Below, one piece after another: positions 36,206 through 46,299 of a DNA stretch of 64,000 nucleotides; the stretch's first letter is position 1, and every line of letters starts with the position of its first letter. The position numbers were made by a program, and so were the translations under genes. Under the pieces are notes generated by a model. It ran no database searches. It saw only the letters and a list, made by a program, of their open reading frames with translations, and was not told the DNA's origin. This DNA comes from Pseudanabaena cinerea FACHB-1277 (GTDB taxonomy: Bacteria; Cyanobacteriota; Cyanobacteriia; Pseudanabaenales; Pseudanabaenaceae): NCBI RefSeq assembly GCF_014696345.1, contig NZ_JACJPY010000010.1, forward strand, positions 1 to 64,000, read 5' to 3'.

Positions 36206-37405
36206 ATGATAAATAGCAACAAAAATAACAATAAGAATAATTTTAAAGTTTGCTCTCTTTTTTCTGGTTGTGGTGGCTTAGATCTGGGCTTTAAGGGAGG
36301 GTTTACACACAATAACAATCAACTTAAATCACTACCTTTTGATATTGTATTTGCCAATGATGTAGACAAAGATGCTGTTAATATCTACATGGAAAACATC
36401 AAGTATTTTGGTAATCATAAAATCTTGCTAGATGATATTAGGAATGTAGATCCTCAAGATGTAGGTGATTTTGACGTTCTTCTGGCAGGGTTTCCTTGTC
36501 AACCTTTCTCCAATGCAGGTAATCGCAAAGGGGTTTATGATTCCAGAGGCACATTATTTGAAGAAGTATTTCGCTTCATATCCTCAAAGCCCCCAGAAAT
36601 AATCATCATGGAAAATGTGAAAGGTATTTTATCTACCAAAATGCAAAATGGCAACAAGGTATGTACTGAAATTATTGATAGATTAAAAAGTGTTACTACG
36701 AGATGGGGAGAACAAGTTTCCTATAACGTTTCCGAGCCAATGTTAATCAATTCAAGTCATCTTGGTGTACCTCAAAATAGAGAAAGAGTTATTATAATCG
36801 CCATTAAATCTATCTACGGCTGCACACCATCGAAGTCAGATTTATTTAAATTCTCAATTAAATTTAGCCAATCAGATCTATTAGTAAAAAATATACTAGA
36901 CTATCCAACCAATATGCCCAATGTGGATGATGTTTGGGCATTAGCTCCACAGCAAGAAAAGTTAGTCCCACATATAAAAAGATCTTGGAAAGATATCCCT
37001 TATGATCTATTGCCAGAACGATTGAAACGTATCAGAAATAATATGAAAGAATATCGCTCACCTAATTTCTTTCGCAGATTTAATGTGAATGAAATTAATG
37101 GGACTATTACAGCCTCTGCTCAACCTGAAAACTGTGGAATACTCCACCCCTATGAAAATCGCAGATACAATGTTAGAGAAATTGCTAGGATTCAAAGCTT
37201 TCCAGATGACTTTACATTTAATAATGCAAGTATTTCTCAGAAGTATAAAGTGATAGGCAATGCAGTACCACCTGTTCTTGCATATACAATAGCCTCCTAT
37301 TGTTCAGCAATGTTAAATAATCAGCTTACAAGTAGCACAAATCAGATTCAAGACTCTAAACAGCTATCCATATTTAATTTTTTACATGAGTTACAAATTG
37401 CTTAA
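36206..37405 (+). CDS. DNA (cytosine-5) methyltransferase
   Basis: The 399-residue enzyme shows the m5C motifs in order. Motif I is VCSLFSGCGGLDLGF and motif IV is GFPCQPFSNAGNRKG with the catalytic cysteine. Motif VI is ENVKG and motif VIII is PQNRERVIII. The target-recognition region follows, then motifs IX-X with RIQSFPDDF and GNAVPPVLA. It is followed after 17 bases by an HNH endonuclease gene. Both are clearly more AT-rich than neighbours and lack HIP1 octamers, suggesting recent transfer. ATG at 36206 is used; TTG at 36200 is less likely. Confidence 0.92.
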   Translation: MINSNKNNNKNNFKVCSLFSGCGGLDLGFKGGFTHNNNQLKSLPFDIVFANDVDKDAVNIYMENIKYFGNHKILLDDIRNVDPQDVGDFDVLLAGFPCQPFSNAGNRKGVYDSRGTLFEEVFRFISSKPPEIIIMENVKGILSTKMQNGNKVCTEIIDRLKSVTTRWGEQVSYNVSEPMLINSSHLGVPQNRERVIIIAIKSIYGCTPSKSDLFKFSIKFSQSDLLVKNILDYPTNMPNVDDVWALAPQQEKLVPHIKRSWKDIPYDLLPERLKRIRNNMKEYRSPNFFRRFNVNEINGTITASAQPENCGILHPYENRRYNVREIARIQSFPDDFTFNNASISQKYKVIGNAVPPVLAYTIASYCSAMLNNQLTSSTNQIQDSKQLSIFNFLHELQIA

Positions 37406-37422
37406 ACTTTAAGGTTATTACT

Positions 37423-38001
37423 GTGAAATATGTGTATTTGTCTTCTCAATATCCAATTACAGATGAAATAGAGATAAACGATGTTGGAATAATACTAAGC
37501 GAGGAGTTGGATCAACAAGGTCGATTAGAAGTAAATTTTTTACGAATTGGTAAAGCATTTTGGCTAGAAAGTCATTACTTCTCGTACTTTGTGATTGAGG
37601 AAACTGGCGATAGATTTGAATTTAAGATATGCGATCGATGTTTCAAATTACTGCCTACAGACATACATTTTTCGGGTAATAGACTCAAAAAAGATAATAT
37701 TATTACAAACCGCCCTTCTTGTAAGTTATGCCGAAAAAAGAAGGATGGAGTACAAGTATCTAGAGCAGAGAAGAAAGAATGGGAAGCTAAACGTCCACAG
37801 GACTACACTTCGTTCATATGCCCTATTTGTCGAAAAAACTTAATTGTTGGGATTAGCAAAATAGTTTTGGATCATGACCACTCAAACGGAAAAGTTAGGG
37901 GATGGCTTTGTGAAAGCTGCAATACTGGTATTGGACGCTTTGATGATGATCCTGAGATTGTATATAAAGCCGTTGAATGGCTCAAGAAAGGGCGCAAATA
38001 A
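37423..38001 (+). CDS. HNH/endonuclease VII-like nuclease, probable restriction partner
   Basis: The 192-residue protein has a C-terminal ENDO VII/HNH motif: CPICRKNL, then LDHDHSNGKVRGWLCESCNT and GIGRFDDDP, with two Cys pairs for zinc and the DHDH catalytic stretch. Two further CxxC pairs occur in the middle (about 67-70 and 93-96). The N-terminal 60 residues are unrecognised. The GTG start is preceded by AAGG at nine bases. The position after a DNA methyltransferase makes a type II restriction enzyme likely, but this is inference. Confidence 0.78.
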   Translation: MKYVYLSSQYPITDEIEINDVGIILSEELDQQGRLEVNFLRIGKAFWLESHYFSYFVIEETGDRFEFKICDRCFKLLPTDIHFSGNRLKKDNIITNRPSCKLCRKKKDGVQVSRAEKKEWEAKRPQDYTSFICPICRKNLIVGISKIVLDHDHSNGKVRGWLCESCNTGIGRFDDDPEIVYKAVEWLKKGRK

Positions 38002-38040
38002 AAAGTCACAAATCTAGAAATTCATTTTTGAAAAGACCCA

Positions 38041-38664
38041 ATGCAAAATCAAAAGGCTATCGTGTTAGGAGTATCTGGGGCATCAGGCATGATCTATGCT
38101 GTACGATCGCTGAAGTTTTTGCTCAATAATCATTACAATGTCGATCTCGTGGCTTCTAAGGCGGCGATGATGGTTTGGCAATCGGAAAATGATGTTGCTA
38201 TGCCAAGTAACCCGCGATCGCAGGCACAATTTTGGCGCGATCGCTGTGAAAGCGAAACAGGTCAACTCACTTGCCATCAATGGGCAGATGTGGGCGCAAC
38301 CATCGCCAGTGGCTCCTTTCGGACTCTGGGAATGTTGATAATTCCCTGTAGTATGGCAACGGTTGCCAAGATTGCCCATGGGCTTAGCTCTGATTTATTA
38401 GAACGCGCTGCGGATGTACATCTCAAGGAAGGGCGGCGTTTAGTAATTGTGCCAAGGGAAACCCCCTTTAGTCTGATCCATTTACGCAATTTGACCGCCC
38501 TTGCTGAAGCAGGGGCGCGAATTGTGCCAGCGATTCCCGCTTGGTATCATAATCCTCAAACCATAGAGGATCTAGTTGATTTTGTGATTGCCCGCGCCCT
38601 TGATCAATTAGATATTGATGCCGATTTAATTCAACGCTGGCAAGGGCGAAAATCAATAGAATAG
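38041..38664 (+). CDS. ubiX: Flavin prenyltransferase
   Basis: The 207-residue UbiX/Pad1-type enzyme makes prenylated FMN, the cofactor of UbiD decarboxylases of quinone synthesis. Visible motifs are VLGVSGASGMIYAVRSL (FMN loop), VGATIASGSF with the SGSF signature and IIPCSMATVAKIAHG. ETPFSLIHLRNL carries the catalytic acid region. Length is normal. Lies 39 bases downstream of the restriction pair, which probably inserted between it and its former upstream neighbour. Confidence 0.93.
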   Translation: MQNQKAIVLGVSGASGMIYAVRSLKFLLNNHYNVDLVASKAAMMVWQSENDVAMPSNPRSQAQFWRDRCESETGQLTCHQWADVGATIASGSFRTLGMLIIPCSMATVAKIAHGLSSDLLERAADVHLKEGRRLVIVPRETPFSLIHLRNLTALAEAGARIVPAIPAWYHNPQTIEDLVDFVIARALDQLDIDADLIQRWQGRKSIE

Positions 38665-38700
38665 TTGGCGCAAAGCGCTGTAATACTAGAGGAAAAAATT

Positions 38701-39285
38701 ATGACGCGATCGCCAGATAAGCCCAAAGCTAAAACCAAATCCGACAATCAGCTAATTATCCAATTGCTAATTTTAGGATTAGTAATTACGCTCATAGCAT
38801 TGTTAGTTGTGCAGAATCTTCAGCCTTTAGTCGAGATCTTTTTCTTAGGACAGAAGACCCTGCCGATTCCCTTGAGCGTGACGATGCTAAGCGCTTTTGT
38901 GATCGGTGGCTTAATTGCCTATGTGGTCAATGCGATCGCCGATTGGCAACTAAACAAAATCATGCGCCGTGCCGCCGCTAGTGAAAATCGCCCCAGCAGC
39001 GCTACAAATGCTCAGAGTCAGCCCACAAATAAGTCTACAGAACCTCAGAATCCTGCTGTTTCCCATCAGCAAGATAATAGTCAAGACTTTATAGAAGATG
39101 ATGAATATTACGAAGATGATGAGTACGATGATGAGGACGAATATTATGAAGATAATGACCTTGACGATCTAGAAGTCCTTGATGATGATCCTGACACAAT
39201 CCCCTATGGCGATCGCCTCAAGTACAAAAGCAAGCGATCGCCTCATAGCGATCGTCCACCATTAGAAGCAAAATATATCAAATAA
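38701..39285 (+). CDS. LapA-domain-like membrane protein with acidic tail
   Basis: The 194-residue protein has two hydrophobic helices at about 17-39 and 55-80, the latter with SVTMLSAFVIGGLIAYVV like LapA/DUF1049 proteins. A Gln/Ser-rich linker and a strongly acidic cluster rich in Asp, Glu and Tyr (about 128-158) follow. ATG at 38701 with GAGG nine bases upstream is chosen over TTG at 38665. Possibly co-transcribed with ubiX (36-base gap). Function unknown. Confidence 0.7.
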   Translation: MTRSPDKPKAKTKSDNQLIIQLLILGLVITLIALLVVQNLQPLVEIFFLGQKTLPIPLSVTMLSAFVIGGLIAYVVNAIADWQLNKIMRRAAASENRPSSATNAQSQPTNKSTEPQNPAVSHQQDNSQDFIEDDEYYEDDEYDDEDEYYEDNDLDDLEVLDDDPDTIPYGDRLKYKSKRSPHSDRPPLEAKYIK

Positions 39286-39321
39286 ACAGCATCAAATAGT
39301 TGATAGGAAAAGCTACTGCAA

Positions 39322-40803
39322 ATGGATGTTTTACTAGCACAATTAAGCAAAATATTTACCATAGAAATTTTAGATATTGGTGGCGTAAAATTTTCCATCG
39401 CGACGATTATATCCCTAGTTATTTCAATTATTCTTGCCTTTTTTATCTCTAAAGTTGTTAGTGAGATTATCCAACATTCAATCCTAGAAAGACTCAAGCT
39501 TAATCGCGGACTACAGGCAGCAGTAACTGTATTTATCAAATACTTTTTGATTACCATTAGCAGCATTATTATTCTCCAAACCGCAGGGGTTAACCTCAGT
39601 TCCCTAGCAGTGATTGCAGGGGTAATTGGCATCGGTATTGGCTTTGGTTTACAAAATATTGCTAGCAATTTTATTAGTGGTTTAGTCTTGCTCTTTGAGC
39701 AAACGATCAAGGTTGGCGATTATATTGAAATTGGTAATCTCAAAGGCGTAATCGAAAAAATTGCCATTCGCTCCACGATTCTTCGCACCGATGATGATCT
39801 ATTTGTAATTGTGCCTAATCAGCGTTTTTTAGAAAATGATACTGTCAACTGGAGTTATGGCGGTCATACCTGCCGTATTCACATTCCCATTGGCGTTAGT
39901 TACGATACCGATGTTTTGGTTTTGACAGAAGCTCTACTCACTGCTGCCCGCAATGAGCCGCGTGTCCTTACCAATCCTGCTCCAGAAGTTTGGTTTGACA
40001 AATTTGGTGAGCATTCTCTCAATTTTGAGCTTTTAGTGTGGATTGATGAACCCGATGCTAATGAACCAATTCGCAGTTCTTTAAACTTCAGAATTGCCTA
40101 CGAACTACGTCAACAAAATATTAAAATTCCCTATCCTACCCGTGAAATTATCTTTCAAAACCCTGAAGCGATCCAACAACTTATTAATCAAAAATCTTAT
40201 CAATACAATTTAGCAACACCCAATCCATCTACCACATTTAGCCCCGAATCTAGCCCTATTACTAAGAATACTAACTATGTAAATAATCGCAGTTTACATG
40301 ACTTATTACGCAGGGTTTCTTATTTTGAAAGATGTACTGAGGTTGAATTATTTGCCTTAGTCGCCAGAGGCTATCGTAAACATTTTCGAGAAAATGAGAT
40401 CATCTTCCATGAGGAAGCACCTAGCGAAAACTTCTTTATTATTTTGTCAGGCAGTGTTGAAGTCTTTTCTGAGAAGAATAATCAAGTTATTGCGACTTTG
40501 GGAGAGGGCGAATTTTTTGGTGAAATTTCTTTGCTTACAGGTACTCCCCGCACCGCCACTGTGCGATCGCTTGCTGCGGATACTTTGCTATTTGTGGTAG
40601 AGAAGCAACAGTTACAGAAGCTTTTAAATGAGCATCGTGAATTAGGCGAACAAATTGCCATCAAGTTATCAGAAAGGCAACAGATATTAATTAGTTTAGG
40701 ATTGTTGAATGAGGAAGAATTGCAAAAAGCGCAGTATGTAGCTCTCTCATGGGTGCGCGATCGCCTCAATAATCTATTTGGCATTAGTTTGGGCAGAGGA
40801 TAA
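39322..40803 (+). CDS. MscS-type channel with C-terminal cyclic nucleotide-binding domain
   Basis: The 493-residue membrane protein has three N-terminal helices. The pore helix has the MscS signature VIAGVIGIGIGFGLQNIASN. The beta domain starts VGDYIEIGNLKGVIEKI. A linker of about 50 residues leads to a cNMP-binding domain (about 335-450) with GEGEFFGEISLLTGTPRTAT, the phosphate-binding cassette. Such fusions form the bCNG class of channels, gated by cyclic nucleotide and poorly by tension. In cyanobacteria cAMP is the likely ligand. Confidence 0.9.
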   Translation: MDVLLAQLSKIFTIEILDIGGVKFSIATIISLVISIILAFFISKVVSEIIQHSILERLKLNRGLQAAVTVFIKYFLITISSIIILQTAGVNLSSLAVIAGVIGIGIGFGLQNIASNFISGLVLLFEQTIKVGDYIEIGNLKGVIEKIAIRSTILRTDDDLFVIVPNQRFLENDTVNWSYGGHTCRIHIPIGVSYDTDVLVLTEALLTAARNEPRVLTNPAPEVWFDKFGEHSLNFELLVWIDEPDANEPIRSSLNFRIAYELRQQNIKIPYPTREIIFQNPEAIQQLINQKSYQYNLATPNPSTTFSPESSPITKNTNYVNNRSLHDLLRRVSYFERCTEVELFALVARGYRKHFRENEIIFHEEAPSENFFIILSGSVEVFSEKNNQVIATLGEGEFFGEISLLTGTPRTATVRSLAADTLLFVVEKQQLQKLLNEHRELGEQIAIKLSERQQILISLGLLNEEELQKAQYVALSWVRDRLNNLFGISLGRG

Positions 40804-40804
40804 C

Positions 40805-40835
40805 ATCCAAATTAAAGCGCTACTCTAATTTGGAT
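40805..40835 (+). terminator. Hairpin terminator after the MscS-type channel gene
   Basis: ATCCAAATTA and TAATTTGGAT are perfect ten-base arms around an 11-base loop, starting two bases after the stop codon. No poly-T run follows directly. It may also serve the convergent gene at 40843. Confidence 0.6.
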
Positions 40836-40842
40836 GCTGAGA

Positions 40843-41052
40843 TTATGGGCGGGTAACGACCGCTTCAACTTGAGCAATTTTCTTAACTTCAGCCGTAACA
40901 GCATCAACCTGTTCATTAATAGCTGTAATTGCCCAACGCAATGGCTCACCTTCTGCGGCTAAGGTTTGCTCGATCGCCTGCTCAAGATTTTGGGCGATCG
41001 CCTCTTGGTTGGCATTGATTTCGACTTCAGCAGTGATGAAATGGGTGGTCAT
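40843..41052 (-). CDS. Conserved small cyanobacterial protein of unknown function
   Basis: The 69-residue protein has an unbroken alternating pattern, FITAEVEINANQEAIAQNLE, then GEPLRWAITAINEQVDAVTA and a VEAVVTRP end. It suggests a small alpha-beta domain. I recognise the pattern as a conserved cyanobacterial hypothetical, with no assigned role. No good ribosome binding site is present. Lies between the channel gene and the atpC terminator. Confidence 0.55.
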   Translation of the reverse strand: MTTHFITAEVEINANQEAIAQNLEQAIEQTLAAEGEPLRWAITAINEQVDAVTAEVKKIAQVEAVVTRP

Positions 41053-41129
41053 GGTTTTTAGTTATTTTTTTAATTATTTTTTTTAATTATTTTAAAGTTA
41101 ACTGCGGTTCAAGTTTTGCATTGTAAAGC

Positions 41130-41161
41130 AAAAGAGGTGGCACTTTGCGCCACCTCTTTTT
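41130..41161 (-). terminator. Rho-independent terminator after atpC
   Basis: AAAAGAGGTGGC and GCCACCTCTTTT form a perfect 12-base stem around ACTTTGC, with a T run on the plus strand and an A run that becomes T on the minus strand, so it works in both directions. It lies 31 bases beyond the atpC stop. Confidence 0.85.
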
Positions 41162-41191
41162 ATTAAACTACTTTAATTTCAATGCTTGAAA

Positions 41192-41596
41192 CTAAATAGA
41201 AGTCGTAGCTTGCAATCTAGCGCGAGCCGTCCGCAAAGCTTGCTCAGCCTGAATCTTACCTTGCTTATCTTCAGCCTTAATACCAGCCAAAGTTTGCTCA
41301 GCCTCTTCCAACTTCTTGCGAGCATCATCAGGATTAATCGCACTGCCCAACTCGCCACTACGAACTAAAACTGTGACTTCGTTTTCTTCGACTTCAGCGA
41401 AACCACCTGTTAGAGCGATCGCAGCCCAAGCCTTATCTTTACGAAAGCGCAGTACACCAGTTTCGAGTGCCGAAATCAGAGGAGCGTGATCGGTCAAAAT
41501 ACCAAGCTGCCCCGTAGCACTAGGCAAAATCACTTCCTCCGCGACAGTATCCAGAATTGTTTGATCTGGAGCAATTACTTTTACAGTTAGGGTCAT
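41192..41596 (-). CDS. atpC: ATP synthase epsilon subunit
   Basis: The 134-residue F1 epsilon subunit has an N-terminal beta sandwich (MTLTVKVIAPDQTILDTVAE, EVILPSATGQLGILTDHAPL). The C-terminal helical hairpin is EEAEQTLAGIKAEDKQGKIQ... It couples rotation and inhibits ATP hydrolysis in the dark. Length is typical. It follows atpD on the same strand, as in all cyanobacteria, but the gap is widened to 131 bases by a heptamer repeat array. Confidence 0.95.
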   Translation of the reverse strand: MTLTVKVIAPDQTILDTVAEEVILPSATGQLGILTDHAPLISALETGVLRFRKDKAWAAIALTGGFAEVEENEVTVLVRSGELGSAINPDDARKKLEEAEQTLAGIKAEDKQGKIQAEQALRTARARLQATTSI

Positions 41597-41636
41597 TTTA
41601 AAATTAACAATTAATTTTTAGCTATTAGTTAGGGAG

Positions 41637-41725
41637 GCTGTTAGCTGCTAGCTGTTAGCTACTAGCCGTTAGCTGTTAGCTTTTTCAGGAGCTAAACGCT
41701 AACAGCTAAACGCTAATAGCTAAAC
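41637..41725. repeat. GCTAANN heptamer array with inverted arms (atpD-atpC gap)
   Basis: The right arm at 41691-41725 is five heptamers GCTAAAC, GCTAACA, GCTAAAC, GCTAATA and GCTAAAC. The left arm at about 41637-41680 is six reverse-complement units (TTAGCTG, CTAGCTG, TTAGCTA, CTAGCCG, TTAGCTG, TTAGC). The two arms can pair as a long imperfect hairpin in the atpD-atpC transcript. Confidence 0.75.
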
Positions 41726-41727
41726 AT

Positions 41728-43491
<1,764 letters not shown>

Positions 43492-45003
43492 ATGACAAGT
43501 TTTGATTGGAAAAAGCTGCAAAATGGGTCAGATATTCGTGGTGTGGCGATCGCAGGGGTTCCCAATGAAGATGTAAATTTAACAGCCACGATCGCGCTGA
43601 CCCTAGGACAGGCCTTTGCAACTTGGTTATCACAACAGCAAAATAAACCAACTGCGGCATTAATTATTAGTGTCGGGCGCGATAGTCGGTTGTCGGGATC
43701 TGAATTAATGCAAGCTGTGATGGAAGGAATTAGTTCTCTGGGCTGTCAAGTATATGATTTTGCGATCGCCTCGACCCCAGCAATGTTTATGAGTACGATT
43801 ACCGATGGCTTTAACTGTGATGGCGCGATCATGCTTACTGCCAGTCATTTGCCCTTCAATCGCAATGGCTTAAAGTTTTTTACCGCACAGGGTGGTTTAG
43901 AAAAAAAAGATATTACCGATATTCTGGCATTGGCAGCAAGAAATGAATTTGACACCACTAATGCTGTTGGCAAAATTACTGCACATGATTTTATTTCTAT
44001 TTATGCTCAGCAATTTGTCGATAAGATCCGTGCTGCCGTTAGCCATCCCGATCACTACGAGCAACCCCTGAAGGGCTTAAAAATTATTGTGGATGCAGGC
44101 AATGGCGCGGGTGGATTTTATGCTAATAAGGTCTTGGAGCCTTTGGGAGCAGATACTACTGGCAGTCAATTTCTCGATCCCGATGGCACTTTTCCCAATC
44201 ATGTTCCCAATCCTGAAGATAAAGTCGCAATGGCTTCTATTTGTGAGGCTGTCATTAGGCATCAGGCAGATTTCGGGATTATTTTTGATACGGATGTCGA
44301 TCGCAGTGCGGCGGTGGATCAATTTGGTAAAGAGCTTAATCGTAACCGTCTAATTGCCTTAATTTCGGCGATCATTCTTAAGGAGCATCCCCAATCAACG
44401 ATTGTCACCGACTCTATTACTTCCGATGGCTTGGCTAAGTTTATTACCGCAGATTTGGGCGGGACACATCATCGCTTTAAGCGCGGTTACAAGAACGTCA
44501 TTAATGAGGCAATCCGTCTCAATCAATCTGGACAAGAATCTTGGCTGGCGATCGAAACTTCTGGGCATGGGGCTTTGCGCGAAAATTATTTTCTAGATGA
44601 TGGGGCTTATTTGGTCAGTAAGCTATTGATCGAGTTGGCTAAATCGAAATTGGTGGGTAAATCGCTGACGGATCTAATTGCGAATTTGCAAGAGCCGATG
44701 GAAAGTCAAGAGTTACGGATCAAGATTAAGGGCGAAGATTTTCATGCTATTGGCGATCGCGTCATCCAGCAATTAAAAGACTTTGCCGCCATTCAAGCCG
44801 ATTGGCAGATCGTTGCCAATAATTATGAAGGGGTGCGCGTAGCCTGTACGGATGCGGCTGAGGATGGCTGGTTTTTATTAAGGATGTCGCTCCATGATCC
44901 TGTGATGCCTCTAAATATTGAGTCCAATGTTCAAGATGGGGTTGCGAAGATCACGCAAAGATTATTGGATTTTGTCAAAACCTTTGATGATCTGGCGGTC
45001 TAA
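43492..45003 (+). CDS. Phosphomannomutase/phosphoglucomutase-family enzyme
   Basis: The 503-residue alpha-D-phosphohexomutase has the phosphoserine loop as MLTASHLPFNRNGLKFF and the metal-binding loop as DTDVDRSAAVD. The sugar loop is ETSGHGALRENYFLDDGAY and the phosphate-binding C-terminal loop is NYEGVRVACT. Both loops deviate a little from the usual TASHNP and DGDGDR, as in a cyanobacterial branch of the family. It should interconvert hexose 1- and 6-phosphates for glycan or glycogen synthesis. Confidence 0.85.
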   Translation: MTSFDWKKLQNGSDIRGVAIAGVPNEDVNLTATIALTLGQAFATWLSQQQNKPTAALIISVGRDSRLSGSELMQAVMEGISSLGCQVYDFAIASTPAMFMSTITDGFNCDGAIMLTASHLPFNRNGLKFFTAQGGLEKKDITDILALAARNEFDTTNAVGKITAHDFISIYAQQFVDKIRAAVSHPDHYEQPLKGLKIIVDAGNGAGGFYANKVLEPLGADTTGSQFLDPDGTFPNHVPNPEDKVAMASICEAVIRHQADFGIIFDTDVDRSAAVDQFGKELNRNRLIALISAIILKEHPQSTIVTDSITSDGLAKFITADLGGTHHRFKRGYKNVINEAIRLNQSGQESWLAIETSGHGALRENYFLDDGAYLVSKLLIELAKSKLVGKSLTDLIANLQEPMESQELRIKIKGEDFHAIGDRVIQQLKDFAAIQADWQIVANNYEGVRVACTDAAEDGWFLLRMSLHDPVMPLNIESNVQDGVAKITQRLLDFVKTFDDLAV

Positions 45004-45011
45004 GTTCATCA

Positions 45012-46157
45012 TTACAAATAGGCAGCAGGATCGATCGGTTCGCCATTGGCACGTAACTCGAAATGTAAATGAGGTCCCGTTGAGAAGCCTGTAGAACCAA
45101 CTGCGGCGATCGGTTGCCCCTGCTGCACAGCATCGCCATCACGGACATACAACTCGCTACAGTGAGCATAGAGCGTGGTGATGCCATTGCCATGATCGAT
45201 GATGACCGAGTTGCCATAGCCACCATACCAATCGGCATAAATTACGCGCCCACTCTGACTAGCATAGATTAGACTGCCGTAGTCTGCCCCAAAGTCTATG
45301 CCTGCATGGAAGCGCTCTGTACCAAGGATGGGATGTATACGCCAGCCAAAGGAGCTAGTAACTTCGCCGATGGTGGGGTACATCAGTTGCCCTGAACCAG
45401 GGGGCAAGATTAAACCTGAGTAAGGCTGAACTTTGGCAATAATAATTTGAGACAAGCGGCGGGAGTCCTCGGCAAGGCGATCTTCGGCGAGGGCAAGGGC
45501 TTGGCGATCGCTTTTGAGACGATCGATCGCATTTTGCTGAGCCACCACTTCAGCCTCAATATTTGACTTTTGATATTTGAGCTTTTGGGTTAACAAGTCT
45601 AGTTCATTTTTTTGGGTCGCAATTTGTTGACGTTGCTTATCTATCTGTGTCGATCGCTGGGTTAGTTCCGCTAGTAATAGGCGATCGCTGTTATAGATCC
45701 GCTCAATTTGACGGCGGCGATCGGCAAATTGATTGAGATCTTTACTACTGAGCAATGTCACCCACCATCTTTGCAACTGTTGCCTTTGTAAATAGCGCAA
45801 CCTTGCCGAGGTCGCATCCTGCCTTTTATTGAGGTCATATTCTAGCTCTTGCAGTCTCAACCCCAGTTTTTGCAACTGTTCCCTAGCAAGGCGAATCTTC
45901 TTTTCATTGTCTTTGATTTGCGTATCGGTCACACGTACATTGCGCCTGAGCGCTTCCAATCGATCTTGGGCTGGTTTGGAGAGCGCGTTAATTTGTGCCT
46001 GCTGTTTTTGAATAATTTGACGCTGTTGGTCGACATAGTTTTGATAATTTTTTAGCTCGTCCACAGACTGCGCCTGAACTGGCATCGCAAAAAAGCAGCC
46101 GATCGCGATCGCAATCATCAGCGAACAAATTGGGATTAACCACTTAGGTCGAGTCAT
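45012..46157 (-). CDS. EnvC-like M23 metallopeptidase with coiled coil
   Basis: The 381-residue secreted protein has a signal peptide (about residues 8-29), a long coiled coil (30-245) and a C-terminal LytM/M23 domain. The zinc site is seen as HAGIDFGADYG (HxxxD) and HLHFELRANG (HxH). The pattern of coiled coil plus LytM matches EnvC/NlpD-type activators of amidases in cell division. With both motifs intact it could also be an active endopeptidase. Confidence 0.9.
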   Translation of the reverse strand: MTRPKWLIPICSLMIAIAIGCFFAMPVQAQSVDELKNYQNYVDQQRQIIQKQQAQINALSKPAQDRLEALRRNVRVTDTQIKDNEKKIRLAREQLQKLGLRLQELEYDLNKRQDATSARLRYLQRQQLQRWWVTLLSSKDLNQFADRRRQIERIYNSDRLLLAELTQRSTQIDKQRQQIATQKNELDLLTQKLKYQKSNIEAEVVAQQNAIDRLKSDRQALALAEDRLAEDSRRLSQIIIAKVQPYSGLILPPGSGQLMYPTIGEVTSSFGWRIHPILGTERFHAGIDFGADYGSLIYASQSGRVIYADWYGGYGNSVIIDHGNGITTLYAHCSELYVRDGDAVQQGQPIAAVGSTGFSTGPHLHFELRANGEPIDPAAYL

Positions 46158-46170
46158 GGGGCTATTCTTG

Positions 46171-46210
46171 AGGCAATTTCAAGGCGATTTCAAGGCGATT
46201 TCAAGGCAAC
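46171..46210. repeat. 11-bp tandem repeat upstream of the M23 gene
   Basis: AGGCAATTTCA, AGGCGATTTCA, AGGCGATTTCA and a partial AGGCAAC sit in a row 14-53 bases ahead of the peptidase start, in its untranslated leader. Copy number may vary between strains. Confidence 0.6.
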
Positions 46211-46256
46211 TTATTCTACAGCGCTTTGCACTCAAACCCGCACCAAAAAGAGCTAG

Positions 46257-46281
46257 AAAGCGCTGCAAAGCAACGCTTTCA
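46257..46281 (-). terminator. Hairpin terminator of purH
   Basis: GAAAGCG and CGCTTTC pair around an 11-base loop, with AAATTTTTT on the gene-proximal side and a T-rich stretch (CTCTTTTTGG on the minus strand) beyond. It lies 19 bases after the purH stop. Confidence 0.6.
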
Positions 46282-46299
46282 AATTTTTTAATGCAAGAA

